Shown in pieces: positions 10,006 to 18,286 of a stretch of DNA of 64,000 bases. The translations under genes and the position numbers were made by a program. How positions within the stretch are numbered: the stretch's first letter is position 1; each line of letters starts with the position of its first letter. The stretch lies in the NCBI RefSeq assembly GCF_003286125.1, contig NZ_QMED01000002.1:148634-212633 (forward strand), given 5' to 3'. The notes under the pieces were generated by a model that worked only from the letters and a program-made list of their open reading frames with translations, was not told where the DNA came from and did not search any database. Source of the DNA: Algibacillus agarilyticus (GTDB lineage: Bacteria; Pseudomonadota; Gammaproteobacteria; Enterobacterales; Alteromonadaceae).

Positions 10006-10968
10006 ATGAAAAAGGTCTTATATCTTATCTGTTTAAGTTTATTGCTCAGCGCTTGCAATAAGTGGGGTGAAAACCGAACAGCAAGATGGTTGCATACAGA
10101 CAATGGAACCTATGCAGCAGACCTTTCTCAAAATGGTGAATATGCGGCTGTATCAACGGCAGATGGCATTACACTATGGCAAGTCAATCAACATTTGCCA
10201 AAATATTTTTGGCGTCACGATCCAGAAAAAAGCAATGAAGTCATCCATGTAGATATCGCGAGTGACAACTCACACGTTATCACCGCAACCGAAAATCAAG
10301 TTGCATTATGGAACATGAAAACGGGACATAATAAAGGCTTTTGGCAAGTTGAAGAAAGTCGGATAGTTGATATAAAAATAGCCAATAAAGGTCGGCTCAT
10401 GCTCATTGGATTACTTAATGGCGTGGTCGAACTCTACAATTTAGACACCGGGCGACGCGTTAGATTTTTAGGACATAACGAGCGCATCAGTCGCGTTGAT
10501 TTATCCGACAACGGCCACTTTGCTTTAACAGGTAGTTATGATGGCATGGCATTATTTTGGGATACACGCTCAGCCCAAGTGATCCACTCATTTAAACACG
10601 ACAGCCGTATAACTCAAGTCGCGCTAGACCAAACCGGTCAATATGCTTTTACCGCTAACAGTTTTAAGGATTCAAATATTTGGCGTTTATCTGACGGCTC
10701 GCAACAAAGTCAGCTTAAATATCCTATGCGCCAACTCATTTTTACAAGCGCTGTTTTTTCAAACGACGCTAATATTTTAGCCACAGGCGCGCCCAATAAA
10801 AAAATAAAACTGTGGCGTGTAAAAACGGGCGAATTAATTGACGAATGGCAATACGAAGCCGAAGGCATGGGCGTATCAATTCTTGATTTTGCATTTAATG
10901 AAGACAACAGTCGTTTAATATCTGAAAACAGCTTTGGTTTAGCCGAAGTCTGGCGACTTCAAAAATAA
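10006..10968 (+). CDS. WD40-repeat lipoprotein
   Basis: A 320-residue protein with a lipoprotein signal (MKKVLYLICLSLLLSACNK; lipobox LLSAC, mature Cys17). The mature part repeats the WD40-like pattern (for example GHNERISRVDLSDNGHFALTGSYDGMALFWDTRS), enough for a six- or seven-bladed propeller. It is probably an envelope scaffold; no binding partner is evident. It lies 19 bases after slmA, and the gpx gene follows 78 bases later. Confidence 0.85.
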   Translation: MKKVLYLICLSLLLSACNKWGENRTARWLHTDNGTYAADLSQNGEYAAVSTADGITLWQVNQHLPKYFWRHDPEKSNEVIHVDIASDNSHVITATENQVALWNMKTGHNKGFWQVEESRIVDIKIANKGRLMLIGLLNGVVELYNLDTGRRVRFLGHNERISRVDLSDNGHFALTGSYDGMALFWDTRSAQVIHSFKHDSRITQVALDQTGQYAFTANSFKDSNIWRLSDGSQQSQLKYPMRQLIFTSAVFSNDANILATGAPNKKIKLWRVKTGELIDEWQYEAEGMGVSILDFAFNEDNSRLISENSFGLAEVWRLQK

Positions 10969-11046
10969 AACTGATCTTTAAAACTAAAAACAACGTTTAA
11001 CCCCAAAAATTAAACCTATAAACACACAAATAGAGACAAACCCACA

Positions 11047-11595
11047 ATGAATAATAAAACCCGCATTTTGATACTCGCAGGGCTACTCATGAGCTCAAGC
11101 ACATGGGCAGCAGAAAAGTGTAATTCGATTCTCGATTTTGAAGCCAGAAAATTACGCTCAAGTGAGCAAATAAACTTTTGCCAACAATTTAAAGGCAAAG
11201 TATTACTGGCCGTTAATACCGCCAGCGAATGTGGTTTTACGCCACAATTTGAAGGGCTAGAGGCACTATATAAAAAATATAAAGATCAAGGGTTAGAAAT
11301 TGTCGGTTTTCCTTCGGATGATTTTTTTCAAGAGCACGATGATGAAAAAGAAACAGCCGATATATGCTATTTAAATTATGGCGTAAGTTTTACCATGCTA
11401 AGCCCTTCGAGTGTACGAGGCAGTGATGCAAATGCGTTTTATAAAAAGCTAACCACCGCGGCTGATCATTCAGTTAAATGGAACTTTTTTAAATACTTAG
11501 TTGATAAAAATGGCAACGTTGTTGGCTCTTGGAACTCAAAAGCGAAACCACTGGCCGGTGAAATAGAACAAGCCATTATTAATGCATTAAAATAA
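11047..11595 (+). CDS. periplasmic glutathione peroxidase-family protein
   Basis: A 182-residue thiol peroxidase of the GPx family, probably exported: residues 1-21 form a signal peptide ending STWAA. The peroxidatic residue is Cys (NTASECGFTPQ), not selenocysteine; the FPSDDF segment stands where FPCNQF is usual, so the typical second-Cys site is changed, and WNFFKYLVDKNG carries the conserved Trp. The reductant in vivo may be thioredoxin-like rather than glutathione. The family B repeat begins directly at its stop codon. Confidence 0.85.
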   Translation: MNNKTRILILAGLLMSSSTWAAEKCNSILDFEARKLRSSEQINFCQQFKGKVLLAVNTASECGFTPQFEGLEALYKKYKDQGLEIVGFPSDDFFQEHDDEKETADICYLNYGVSFTMLSPSSVRGSDANAFYKKLTTAADHSVKWNFFKYLVDKNGNVVGSWNSKAKPLAGEIEQAIINALK

Positions 11596-11846
11596 TACCA
11601 ATTCATATAAATAAGTGATCTCTCAGAATGCATCCAGCGGTTTTTGAACAAGGCGTCGGTGTACAGGAATGGTTGTTCCCTTTCAAATACCGATAACGCA
11701 GGTCAAAAGCCGCTGGGGCATTCCTTTCAGGCGAGTTTTAAATGCGCTTACTCTGTGTTGATCGAACTCAAAAGAACACCACTATTCTTTTATTTAAGCG
11801 CATTTAAACGCTCGCTGAGTGGGCACTTATTATTACGGATTGGTAT
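11595..11846 (+). repeat. dispersed repeat family B, copy 1 (MITE-like, ~250 bp)
   Basis: Starts ATACCAATTCATATAAATAA and ends with CACTTATTATTACGGATTGG plus TAT; the termini form an imperfect inverted repeat of about 22 bp. It is almost identical to 25098-25347. It starts at the last base of the gpx stop codon. A 72-codon open frame inside (from 11644) is shared with the other copy but has no upstream signals and looks incidental. It occupies much of the gap 11596-12163. Confidence 0.85.
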
Positions 11847-12015
11847 AACGCAACACATTTAACGATGCATCCCCAAACACCTTAATGCGAGAGGGTGCAT
11901 CAAACTCGACAAAACATCCCCCGCCTTCATTACACGACCCAAATCGCCAAATGCCCTAAAATAGCAATTATTCTCTTTTTTATAGCGATTAAGGGGATAA
12001 TGCAATTGGCCGTTT

Positions 12016-12031
12016 AGACGTCTAGACGTAA
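12016..12031 (+). promoter_or_regulatory. MetJ operator (tandem met boxes)
   Basis: Two adjacent 8-base met boxes, AGACGTCT and AGACGTAA, the first a perfect consensus, 133 bases before the metK start. MetJ with S-adenosylmethionine binds such tandem boxes and represses methionine genes, so metK should be feedback-controlled. A possible promoter (TTGCAA at 12036, TAAACT at 12058) lies just downstream. Confidence 0.85.
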
Positions 12032-12163
12032 ATCCTTGCAAATACTGAAAATGTCGTTAAACTTAGCGACATGAATTAGATTGCTCAAAAAAAACACAGA
12101 GTGATCACATAAATCAACTTAACCGTATAAACGGTATTGTTAACGTTAATTGAGGACTCTCGC

Positions 12164-13315
12164 ATGGCAAGTCGCCTTTTCACTTCAGAATCAGTATCTG
12201 AAGGCCATCCTGATAAAATCGCTGATCAAATCTCTGATGCAGTGCTTGATGCAATTTTAGAGCAAGACCCTAAAGCACGTGTTGCTTGCGAAACTTACGT
12301 TAAAACAGGCATGGTAATGGTTGGAGGTGAAGTCACCACTTCAGCTTGGGTTGATATTGAAGAAATTACCCGTAAAACAGTACGTGAAATTGGTTATGTA
12401 AACTCAGAAATGGGGTTTGATGCAGATTCATGTGCCGTATTAAATACCATTGGCAAACAATCACCTGACATTAATCAAGGGGTAGACCGCACACGCCCTG
12501 AAGAACAAGGCGCAGGCGATCAAGGTTTAATGTTTGGTTATGCATCAAACGAAACAGATGTTTTTATGCCCGCTCCGATCACCTATTCGCATCGCTTAGT
12601 AAAACGTCAAGCTGAAGTACGCAAAAACGGCACTTTAAGCTGGTTACGCCCAGATGCTAAATCGCAAGTCACTTTTGCTTACGAGAATGGCATTATCAAA
12701 GGTATAGACGCCGTTGTATTATCAACTCAACATTGCGATAGTGTTTCTACTGCCGATTTACGTGAAGCTGTAATGGAAGAAATCATCAAGCCGGTATTGC
12801 CTGCAGAATGGTTAACGGCCAGCACACAATTTCATATCAACCCAACCGGTCGTTTTGTAATTGGTGGTCCAATGGGCGATTGTGGTTTAACCGGTCGTAA
12901 AATTATTGTTGATACCTACGGTGGTATGGCTCGTCACGGTGGCGGCGCATTCTCAGGTAAAGATCCATCAAAAGTTGACCGCTCAGCCGCTTATGCAGCT
13001 CGTTATGTAGCTAAAAATATTGTTGCAGCTGGTTTAGCCGATCGTTGTGAAATTCAAGTTTCATATGCTATTGGTGTCGCTGAGCCAACATCTATCAGTG
13101 TAGAAACATTTGGCACAGCAAAAATTGATGAAGATACACTTGTTGATATCGTGCGCGGCAATTTTGATTTACGCCCATACGGCATACTGACCATGTTAGA
13201 TTTAGAGCGCCCAATCTATCAAGGCACTGCCGCTTATGGTCACTTTGGTCGTGAAGAATTCCCATGGGAAAAACTAGACAAAGTAGACGCATTAAAAGCA
13301 GCTGCAGGCTTATAA
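12164..13315 (+). CDS. metK: S-adenosylmethionine synthetase
   Basis: Makes S-adenosylmethionine from ATP and methionine in the cytoplasm. The ATG at 12164 ([18 protein letters not shown]) follows GAGGA with proper spacing and gives 383 residues, the family length; an upstream in-frame start at 12137 is unlikely. Diagnostic motifs are [24 protein letters not shown] and [19 protein letters not shown]. Single gene with its own MetJ-controlled promoter and its own terminator. Confidence 0.98.
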   Translation: MASRLFTSESVSEGHPDKIADQISDAVLDAILEQDPKARVACETYVKTGMVMVGGEVTTSAWVDIEEITRKTVREIGYVNSEMGFDADSCAVLNTIGKQSPDINQGVDRTRPEEQGAGDQGLMFGYASNETDVFMPAPITYSHRLVKRQAEVRKNGTLSWLRPDAKSQVTFAYENGIIKGIDAVVLSTQHCDSVSTADLREAVMEEIIKPVLPAEWLTASTQFHINPTGRFVIGGPMGDCGLTGRKIIVDTYGGMARHGGGAFSGKDPSKVDRSAAYAARYVAKNIVAAGLADRCEIQVSYAIGVAEPTSISVETFGTAKIDEDTLVDIVRGNFDLRPYGILTMLDLERPIYQGTAAYGHFGREEFPWEKLDKVDALKAAAGL

Positions 13316-13380
13316 TAACAAAATAAGCAATGTTTAACGTGGGTTACAACACATTAAACGCGCCTGAAAGCGCACATCAA

Positions 13381-13404
13381 ACGGCAGTTATTACTGCCGT
13401 TTTT
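13381..13404 (+). terminator. intrinsic terminator of metK
   Basis: Perfect stem ACGGCAGT/ACTGCCGT with a four-base loop followed by TTTT, 65 bases after the metK stop. Confidence 0.85.
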
Positions 13405-13422
13405 GCTTTCTGAAAAACTAAG

Positions 13423-13694
13423 TATAGTCAAAGCGATCGGGGTTTAGGGGCAGATTTCTAGTGCCAGACGAAACCTCAGTACTTAAATCCATGTTAGCAA
13501 AGCCGTCAAAGCTACCGCGTCCTGCTCTCGCCCCTTACCTGCATCCATGCAGGCAAGCTTCGAGACGCCATGAGCATATGCTCTACTCTGTGATTGAAGC
13601 CGCCTAAATGGATTTAGGTGTTAGAACGACGCAGGAGCCAAAGTCGAGAGTAAGCGCTGACAATGAACCATAAAACCTGAGCAAGAAGACTATA
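13423..13694 (+). repeat. dispersed repeat family A, copy 2 (full-length, 272 bp)
   Basis: Full-length copy from TATAGTC to GACTATA. The left end (AAAGCGATCGGGGTTTAGG) and the inverted right end share a longer imperfect terminal repeat of about 27 bases. It inserts 19 bases after the metK terminator and shares its interior with 3080-3273 and 47694-47964. It fills most of the 476-bp gap 13316-13791. Confidence 0.88.
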
Positions 13695-13695
13695 T

Positions 13696-13724
13696 TGATA
13701 CCAATCACAATTCATAAGTGATAA
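13696..13724 (+). repeat. solo terminus resembling repeat family B
   Basis: GATACCAATCACAATTCATA followed by AGTGAT resembles the left end of family B (ATACCAAT ... ATAAGTGAT) but no body or right end follows. It abuts the right end of family A copy 2. It may be a remnant or an unrelated sequence with similar ends. Confidence 0.4.
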
Positions 13725-13791
13725 ACATAAGTGTATTAAACACATAATAAAAGCGTTATACATTAACGCATAATCAATTGACCGAGTTCGC

Positions 13792-14685
13792 ATGAATTTA
13801 CCTGACTTTAATTTACCCACTTCATTGTCTTGCCAACGTTTATTTCATGGCCGAGGTCATACATTTCCTGGCTTGTCGCATGTATGTATTGACTGGTACG
13901 CCCCCGTTGTACTGATAACCCTTTATCAAGAAGTTGAAACTGAATGGCTTGACGCATTAAATGCCGCGATACAAGCACAAATATCACAATGCACGTCAAT
14001 TCAAGTGCAATACCGATGTCGTTCACTTGCACCCGTAGACGTAATTTGGGGCGAAAACATTGAAACCCTTCATGCACTCGAACATGGCTTAAAATACCAC
14101 ATCACTTTAAAAGCCAATCAAAACCATGGTTTATTTTTAGACATGGCCAATGGCCGCGAATGGATACTAAAACAAGCTAAACATAAACGTGTTCTCAACT
14201 TATTCAGTTATACTTGTGGCTTTTCAGTTGCAGCGGTCGCGGGTAAAGCCGATTTCGTCATGAATTTAGACATGAGTAAATCAGCGTTAAGCCAAGGAAG
14301 AGAAAATCATAAACTAAATAGTCACGACACAAGTCATGTCAAATTTGTAGGCGTAGATTTATTTAAATCTTGGGGCAAATTACGACGCGACCCTAAGTTT
14401 GATATAGTAGTGTCCGATCCGCCTTCGTTTCAAAAAGGCAGTATTAATGTTGAACGTGACTACAAAAAAATAATTAAACGCATACCTGAATTTATGGCAC
14501 CAAAAGGCTTACTCATGCTGTGTTTAAATTCACCCGATTTAACGGTAGATTGGCTAAAAGCGCAAGTTGCAGAACATTGCCCTGATTGTAAATTTGTCGA
14601 GCGCTTAGCTAACCCTGAAGTGTTTATTGAAGCAGACGTGAACAAAGCATTAAAAGTTTTAATTTTTAGCTACAACCCCGTTTAG
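13792..14685 (+). CDS. class I SAM-dependent methyltransferase, RlmI/RlmK-like
   Basis: A 297-residue methyltransferase whose C-terminal ~200 residues match the catalytic domain of 23S rRNA cytosine methyltransferases such as RlmI: SAM-binding LNLFSYTCGFSVAAVAG near residue 140 and SDPPSFQKG near residue 205. It lacks the N-terminal PUA domain of full RlmI, so the substrate may differ (rRNA or another RNA). It is followed 10 bases later by an oxidoreductase gene, suggesting cotranscription. Confidence 0.85.
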   Translation: MNLPDFNLPTSLSCQRLFHGRGHTFPGLSHVCIDWYAPVVLITLYQEVETEWLDALNAAIQAQISQCTSIQVQYRCRSLAPVDVIWGENIETLHALEHGLKYHITLKANQNHGLFLDMANGREWILKQAKHKRVLNLFSYTCGFSVAAVAGKADFVMNLDMSKSALSQGRENHKLNSHDTSHVKFVGVDLFKSWGKLRRDPKFDIVVSDPPSFQKGSINVERDYKKIIKRIPEFMAPKGLLMLCLNSPDLTVDWLKAQVAEHCPDCKFVERLANPEVFIEADVNKALKVLIFSYNPV

Positions 14686-14695
14686 AGGATATAAA

Positions 14696-15703
14696 ATGAC
14701 AATCCGCTTTGCCATTATTGGCACCAACTTTATTACCGACCAATTCATTGATGCCCTGCAACAAGTTAATGGCGCAAAGTTACAGGCGGTTTATTCACGC
14801 ACGCTTGAAACAGCACAAGCTTTCGCTCAAAAACATAATGCAAAACAAACGTTCACCGATTTAAAGGCATTAGCACAAAGCAGCGATATTGATGCAGTCT
14901 ATATAGCCTCGCCTAATTCGTTTCATTTAACACATGCCATGACCTTAATGAATGCCGGTAAGCATGTTTTATGTGAAAAACCTTTAGCGGTAAATTCAGT
15001 TCAATTACAGGCAATGGTTGAATGTGCCAAAGCCAATAATGTTACGTTTATGGAAGCACTATTCACCACACATTTACCTAACTACCAACAAATCAAACAA
15101 TATTTACCTGAGCTAGGTAAGATACACAGAATCAATGCGAGTTACTGTCAATATTCGTCACGTTACGATAAATACCTAGCAGGTGAAAACCCAAACACGT
15201 TTAATCCGGAATTTGCCAATGGCTCATTAATGGATCTCGGAATATACACTGTTTTTCCCGTTCTTGATTTGTTTGGCAAACCCGATGACATTATCAGTAC
15301 CGGTATAAAACTCGACTCAGGTGTTGATGGGTGTGGTGAAATGTTACTCACCTATAAAAAGCAGGCTTTAATAGCCCATTTATCTCACTCTAAGATTAAC
15401 CACTCGGTGTTTCACAACGAAATTCAAGGTGAAAAAGCCAGTATGGTGATCGAACATATTTCACAATTACGCAGTGTAAAATTACACTACAAAGACGGCA
15501 GTGAGAAAGATATTAGTGTTGAGCAAAACAGCAACGTTATGTTTTACGAAGTCGCGCATTTTGTTGAGCTCATTTTGCAACAAAAAATAGAATCACCTAT
15601 CAACACTTGGCAATTATCCGCTAATGTTATGAAAGTACTCGACAAAGCAAGGCAACAACAAGGCATCACCTACCCTTGTGATAAGCTGATCTCAAACGAT
15701 TAA
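14696..15703 (+). CDS. Gfo/Idh/MocA-family oxidoreductase
   Basis: A 335-residue NAD(P)-dependent oxidoreductase, typically acting on sugars or sugar derivatives. The N-terminal Rossmann fold (FAIIGTNFITDQFIDAL) and the catalytic-loop EKP (GKHVLCEKPLAVNS, near residue 95) define the family. GAGGATATAAA sets the ATG. Nothing nearby names the substrate; it resembles the D-xylose/trans-dihydrobenzenediol dehydrogenase-like branch. Likely cotranscribed with the methyltransferase upstream. Confidence 0.88.
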   Translation: MTIRFAIIGTNFITDQFIDALQQVNGAKLQAVYSRTLETAQAFAQKHNAKQTFTDLKALAQSSDIDAVYIASPNSFHLTHAMTLMNAGKHVLCEKPLAVNSVQLQAMVECAKANNVTFMEALFTTHLPNYQQIKQYLPELGKIHRINASYCQYSSRYDKYLAGENPNTFNPEFANGSLMDLGIYTVFPVLDLFGKPDDIISTGIKLDSGVDGCGEMLLTYKKQALIAHLSHSKINHSVFHNEIQGEKASMVIEHISQLRSVKLHYKDGSEKDISVEQNSNVMFYEVAHFVELILQQKIESPINTWQLSANVMKVLDKARQQQGITYPCDKLISND

Positions 15704-15719
15704 TAAAACAAGATAAACA

Positions 15720-15746
15720 GGTAAATATTGGCTATCCATATTTACC
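15720..15746 (+). terminator. hairpin after the oxidoreductase gene
   Basis: GGTAAATAT and ATATTTACC pair around a nine-base loop, 17 bases after the stop. A U-rich tail is weak, so termination is possible but not certain. Confidence 0.45.
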
Positions 15747-15846
15747 TTAAAGAAATAACAAGGACAGCCACCCAAAAACCGGCTTATTTGTTATGACTAC
15801 GGGGTCAGGTCTTGATTATTCATTTTTTATTCGTCAGCCAATTTGT

Positions 15847-15871
15847 AAAACACCTCTAGGTTGGTGTTTTT
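15847..15871 (+). terminator. intrinsic terminator-like hairpin
   Basis: AAAACACC/GGTGTTTT with an eight-base loop and T on both sides; it could act on either strand. It marks the left edge of the accessory island. Confidence 0.7.
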
Positions 15872-15875
15872 CAAG

Positions 15876-16018
15876 GTAGGGTGTCGTGAGCTTGCGAACC
15901 GCACCATCTTTATTTTAGCTAAATTTTCATTCAATTAACGAGCGTTTTAATTTTTGATTACTTGGTTTAAAGCGGTTACTTGAGTGTGTCGCGATTCGTT
16001 TCACTCATGGCAACCTAC
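15876..16018. repeat. 143-bp element with inverted ends
   Basis: GTAGGGTGTCGTGAG at the left is matched, with mismatches, by the reverse complement of the right end (CTCATGGCAACCTAC), over about 33 bases in each arm; the ~75 bases between are AT-rich. Such GTAGGGTGC-type inverted elements are common in gammaproteobacteria. It lies in the 499-bp gap before the PQQ-like gene; the rest of that gap has only a GGGGTCAGGTCTTG REP-like motif at 15800. Confidence 0.55.
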
Positions 16019-16202
16019 TGTATATTTTTTACTTATCTATTCATCAAAAAATGTTCATGCAGGACCATCGATGCATAGTCGATACACTTATGTAATATCA
16101 AATAAAATCAAAAGCTTATTTGTGCCTGTCCTGCACGAAACTTTCTTTATATGAACAGTTGTCTGTCGAGTTAGATAAAATGTTTGAAATTGGAGCATAT
16201 TA

Positions 16203-17603
16203 ATGAAAACAACAAGATTTTCAGGGGTATTGGCTAAATTACACTTTGAAAACAGTGAGATGTACTACCTATGTGGGGAATCTCTAATATGTTGTTGTGG
16301 CCAAATAGTTTATATGGATACAGATCCCTACTTCTCGTTTTTTAAAGATGAGCAGCTTTATTTTATCGATGATAAAGAAATCCTATTTAAACTTTCGAGC
16401 AATGACAAAAGTCTAAAAGTATCAAATGTTAGCGACTTCGATGTGAGCGTTGTCGATGGAATATACGATGGCGACGAACGTTATTACTATGATTATTTTC
16501 CAACATTTTATAATAAAGAATTTTGGAAAGTGTATGATTCAAACGATAATAAGTGGTGGTCTTTCAAGTCAAAAAAACGTGCTTATCCTTATGGTGAGTA
16601 TTTATTTGAATTAGATTCAAAGTGTTCAATATCACTTGTAGAGTTTGGACAAGGATTAAAATGGAGTTTTAATTTTCATAAAGAAAGTGCTCCTAAACGT
16701 AAATTTATCGATATTTATCAAAATAAGATAATATTTTATCTTGGCACAGATAAGTCTCCATCTGGTAACCCTCTTGCTACGAAATTGAATGGCACTATTG
16801 TGCAATTGAATTTAGAAGACGGTTCAGAAAACTGGTACTACGAATTTTTCCATTGCATCCAAGATTTTTATGTTCACAAAGATATCATTTATGTCGCCCA
16901 TCGAAATGAAATTGCAGCCCTTAATGCTGAAAGTGGAGAATTGATCCGTGAAACCCAAGCGGGTGAAAACTATGGCAACAACATAGTTTGGTGCGATGGT
17001 GATCACGCGTATTTATTTAACTACGGTGATGAAAAGGCCTATATTTTTGATCTAGAGCTAAAACAACAGTTAGGCACGCTAGTATTCCCCAATAACTTTA
17101 TTTTAAATAACCAACACCATCCTTATTTAATTGGCGACGAAATCTTTATTCCGGTCTGCCCTAAGCGGTTAAATATGGCTCATGCAGAGCAAGGCGTTAT
17201 TCGTATCAATAGAACGAAGGTATTGAATGATGACGTTCTTGAATACGTTAATGAACCAGAGTTTACCCGAGCAACAATCAATAACCCAGATGGAACTCAA
17301 AGCTACCAACTCTCGTTAAAAGGTGATAATGCCGACTCCGTTATTCGTATCGGTGAAGTGGAGTTGCGTAAAATATATGCTGAACTTGGCACGCACTTTT
17401 TTGATGGTATTGACACTCGTAACAGTCAATTTAACGCCGTTGTTTATATTGATATGCAAATACAAGAATCAGAGTTAGGTCGCTTTAACGAGTTATTTGA
17501 AACATTAAAAAAACGTATGGAAGACTGGCTATATTTTATGCGCGCAACTGACAATACTGGAAAATTACCCGCAAAGGTTAATTACACAGTTCAAACTTTT
17601 TAG
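16203..17603 (+). CDS. orphan PQQ-like beta-propeller protein
   Basis: A 466-residue protein with no signal peptide, so probably cytoplasmic. Repeated units such as GTIVQLNLEDGSENWYYEF and NEIAALNAESGELIRETQ are typical PQQ-like/WD-type propeller blades, mostly between residues 190 and 330. The N-terminal part is rich in Tyr, Asp and Trp. The last ~90 residues form a different alpha/beta tail. GGAGCATATTA precedes the ATG. It stands alone among repeats in an accessory island, and the AT-rich codon choice (many AAT, TTT, TAT) differs from the housekeeping genes. No function can be assigned. Confidence 0.75.
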   Translation: MKTTRFSGVLAKLHFENSEMYYLCGESLICCCGQIVYMDTDPYFSFFKDEQLYFIDDKEILFKLSSNDKSLKVSNVSDFDVSVVDGIYDGDERYYYDYFPTFYNKEFWKVYDSNDNKWWSFKSKKRAYPYGEYLFELDSKCSISLVEFGQGLKWSFNFHKESAPKRKFIDIYQNKIIFYLGTDKSPSGNPLATKLNGTIVQLNLEDGSENWYYEFFHCIQDFYVHKDIIYVAHRNEIAALNAESGELIRETQAGENYGNNIVWCDGDHAYLFNYGDEKAYIFDLELKQQLGTLVFPNNFILNNQHHPYLIGDEIFIPVCPKRLNMAHAEQGVIRINRTKVLNDDVLEYVNEPEFTRATINNPDGTQSYQLSLKGDNADSVIRIGEVELRKIYAELGTHFFDGIDTRNSQFNAVVYIDMQIQESELGRFNELFETLKKRMEDWLYFMRATDNTGKLPAKVNYTVQTF

Positions 17604-17611
17604 ATTGTCGT

Positions 17612-17635
17612 TGTCCTATAAAATTATCGGGGACA
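17612..17635 (+). terminator. hairpin directly after the PQQ-like gene
   Basis: TGTCC and GGACA pair around a 14-base AT-rich loop, 8 bases after the stop. It looks like a REP-type hairpin (GGGGACAGCCAG) and has no T-run, so termination is doubtful. Confidence 0.35.
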
Positions 17636-17722
17636 GCCAGTGCACTTTTATCTTGATCTGATTTAAAAATCATTCACTTAAAGCTCTGTTAATTTGATTA
17701 ACTGGCTTTTTTTATTAACGCA

Positions 17723-18036
17723 GTATAGCGAATTAAAGTAAACGTATATTGTAACGTGGCTTGGCGAAGCATTAACGTAAGACACCCTCTAAAATATCCA
17801 ATGTTAGTTACTTTTACGTACCCGTATAACCGCGTTTTTTTGTTTAATATGATTAACCGGTTTACCCACTTTGTGGCTAAACCGGTTTTGCGCTCAGTTT
17901 TTTGCCTATTTAAACTCAATCTTTGTGAGTTACTTTTTCTTGCTTTGTTTAAAAAGAGCATGTTCTTTTTTAAAGGTTTTTAAGTGTTTTTCATCAGCAG
18001 AGGTTAATACCGATGCGGTTGATTTAACGCGTTGTA
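17723..18036. repeat. direct repeat, left copy (314 bp) of the bacteriocin cassette
   Basis: Matches 18989-19288 in the same orientation; apart from a 13-14-bp indel and a few substitutions in the outer ~110 bp, the inner ~200 bp appear identical. It holds a copy of the last 35 codons (with stop) of the ulvan-lyase-like gene plus its downstream hairpin. The peptide gene and its putative immunity gene lie between the two copies. Confidence 0.9.
17855..17887. terminator. long perfect hairpin in left direct repeat
   Basis: AACCGGTTTA pairs with TAAACCGGTT, and inside it CCAC pairs with GTGG around TTT. TTTT follows on the plus strand. It lies ~45 bases past the minus-strand stop at 17930; the same hairpin recurs at 19107-19139 behind the intact gene, so it is likely the native terminator of that gene. 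Confidence 0.65.
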
Positions 18037-18106
18037 ATCGTGTAGGACAGGCATCGTTAGCACCCTGGTATGCCGCAGTACAACACCCTTGACAAATACC
18101 ACCCAT
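17930..18106 (-). pseudogene. chimeric gene 3' end: Cys-rich segment joined to the lyase tail
   Basis: From the ATG at 18106 the frame encodes 58 residues: a Cys-rich part (MGGICQGCCTAAYQGANDAC) then the same 34-residue lysine-rich tail that ends the lyase at 19182 (RVKSTASVLTSADEKHLKTF...). The frame is open further upstream to an in-frame stop near 18190, without a convincing start. It therefore looks like the 3' remnant of another gene that shares the tail, or a product of the recombination that made the direct repeats. No function is proposed. Confidence 0.45.
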
Positions 18107-18165
18107 GGCTCGAAGTTTTGGCGGCTTGCTAGGCCTTACCAAAAAGAGGTTATTAAATTGGGCGT

Positions 18166-18200
18166 AAACATACTCAAAAACATACTAAAAACTATACTAA
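18166..18200 (+). promoter_or_regulatory. three 12-bp direct repeats upstream of the peptide gene
   Basis: AAACATACTCAA, AAACATACTAAA and AACTATACTAAG follow one another at about one helical turn, 87-121 bases before the peptide ATG. Spaced iterated sites like this often bind a regulator. No regulator gene is visible nearby. Confidence 0.4.
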
Positions 18201-18286
18201 GGGGTAGGTTACCTTTTGTTGAATTTAATATAGATTATTAGCGTGCTTTGAGTTGCACATAATAAATTTTTATATAAGGGTATACA

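Noticed and set aside
11644-11862. 72-codon frame inside repeat B copy 1 (and its match at 25146-25358)
   Set aside because: The frame is conserved only because the repeat is; it has no ribosome site and runs through the terminal repeat, so it is treated as part of the element.
11859-12041. 60-codon minus-strand frame upstream of metK
   Set aside because: It overlaps the MetJ operator and promoter region and has no recognisable features.
17756-18092. Plus-strand frames in the left direct repeat (also 19123-19476 in the right one)
   Set aside because: They read through the terminator hairpin and the antisense of the lyase tail; no ribosome site.
18166-18200. CRISPR-like array
   Set aside because: Only three 12-bp repeats with no spacers of constant length; reported as regulatory repeats.
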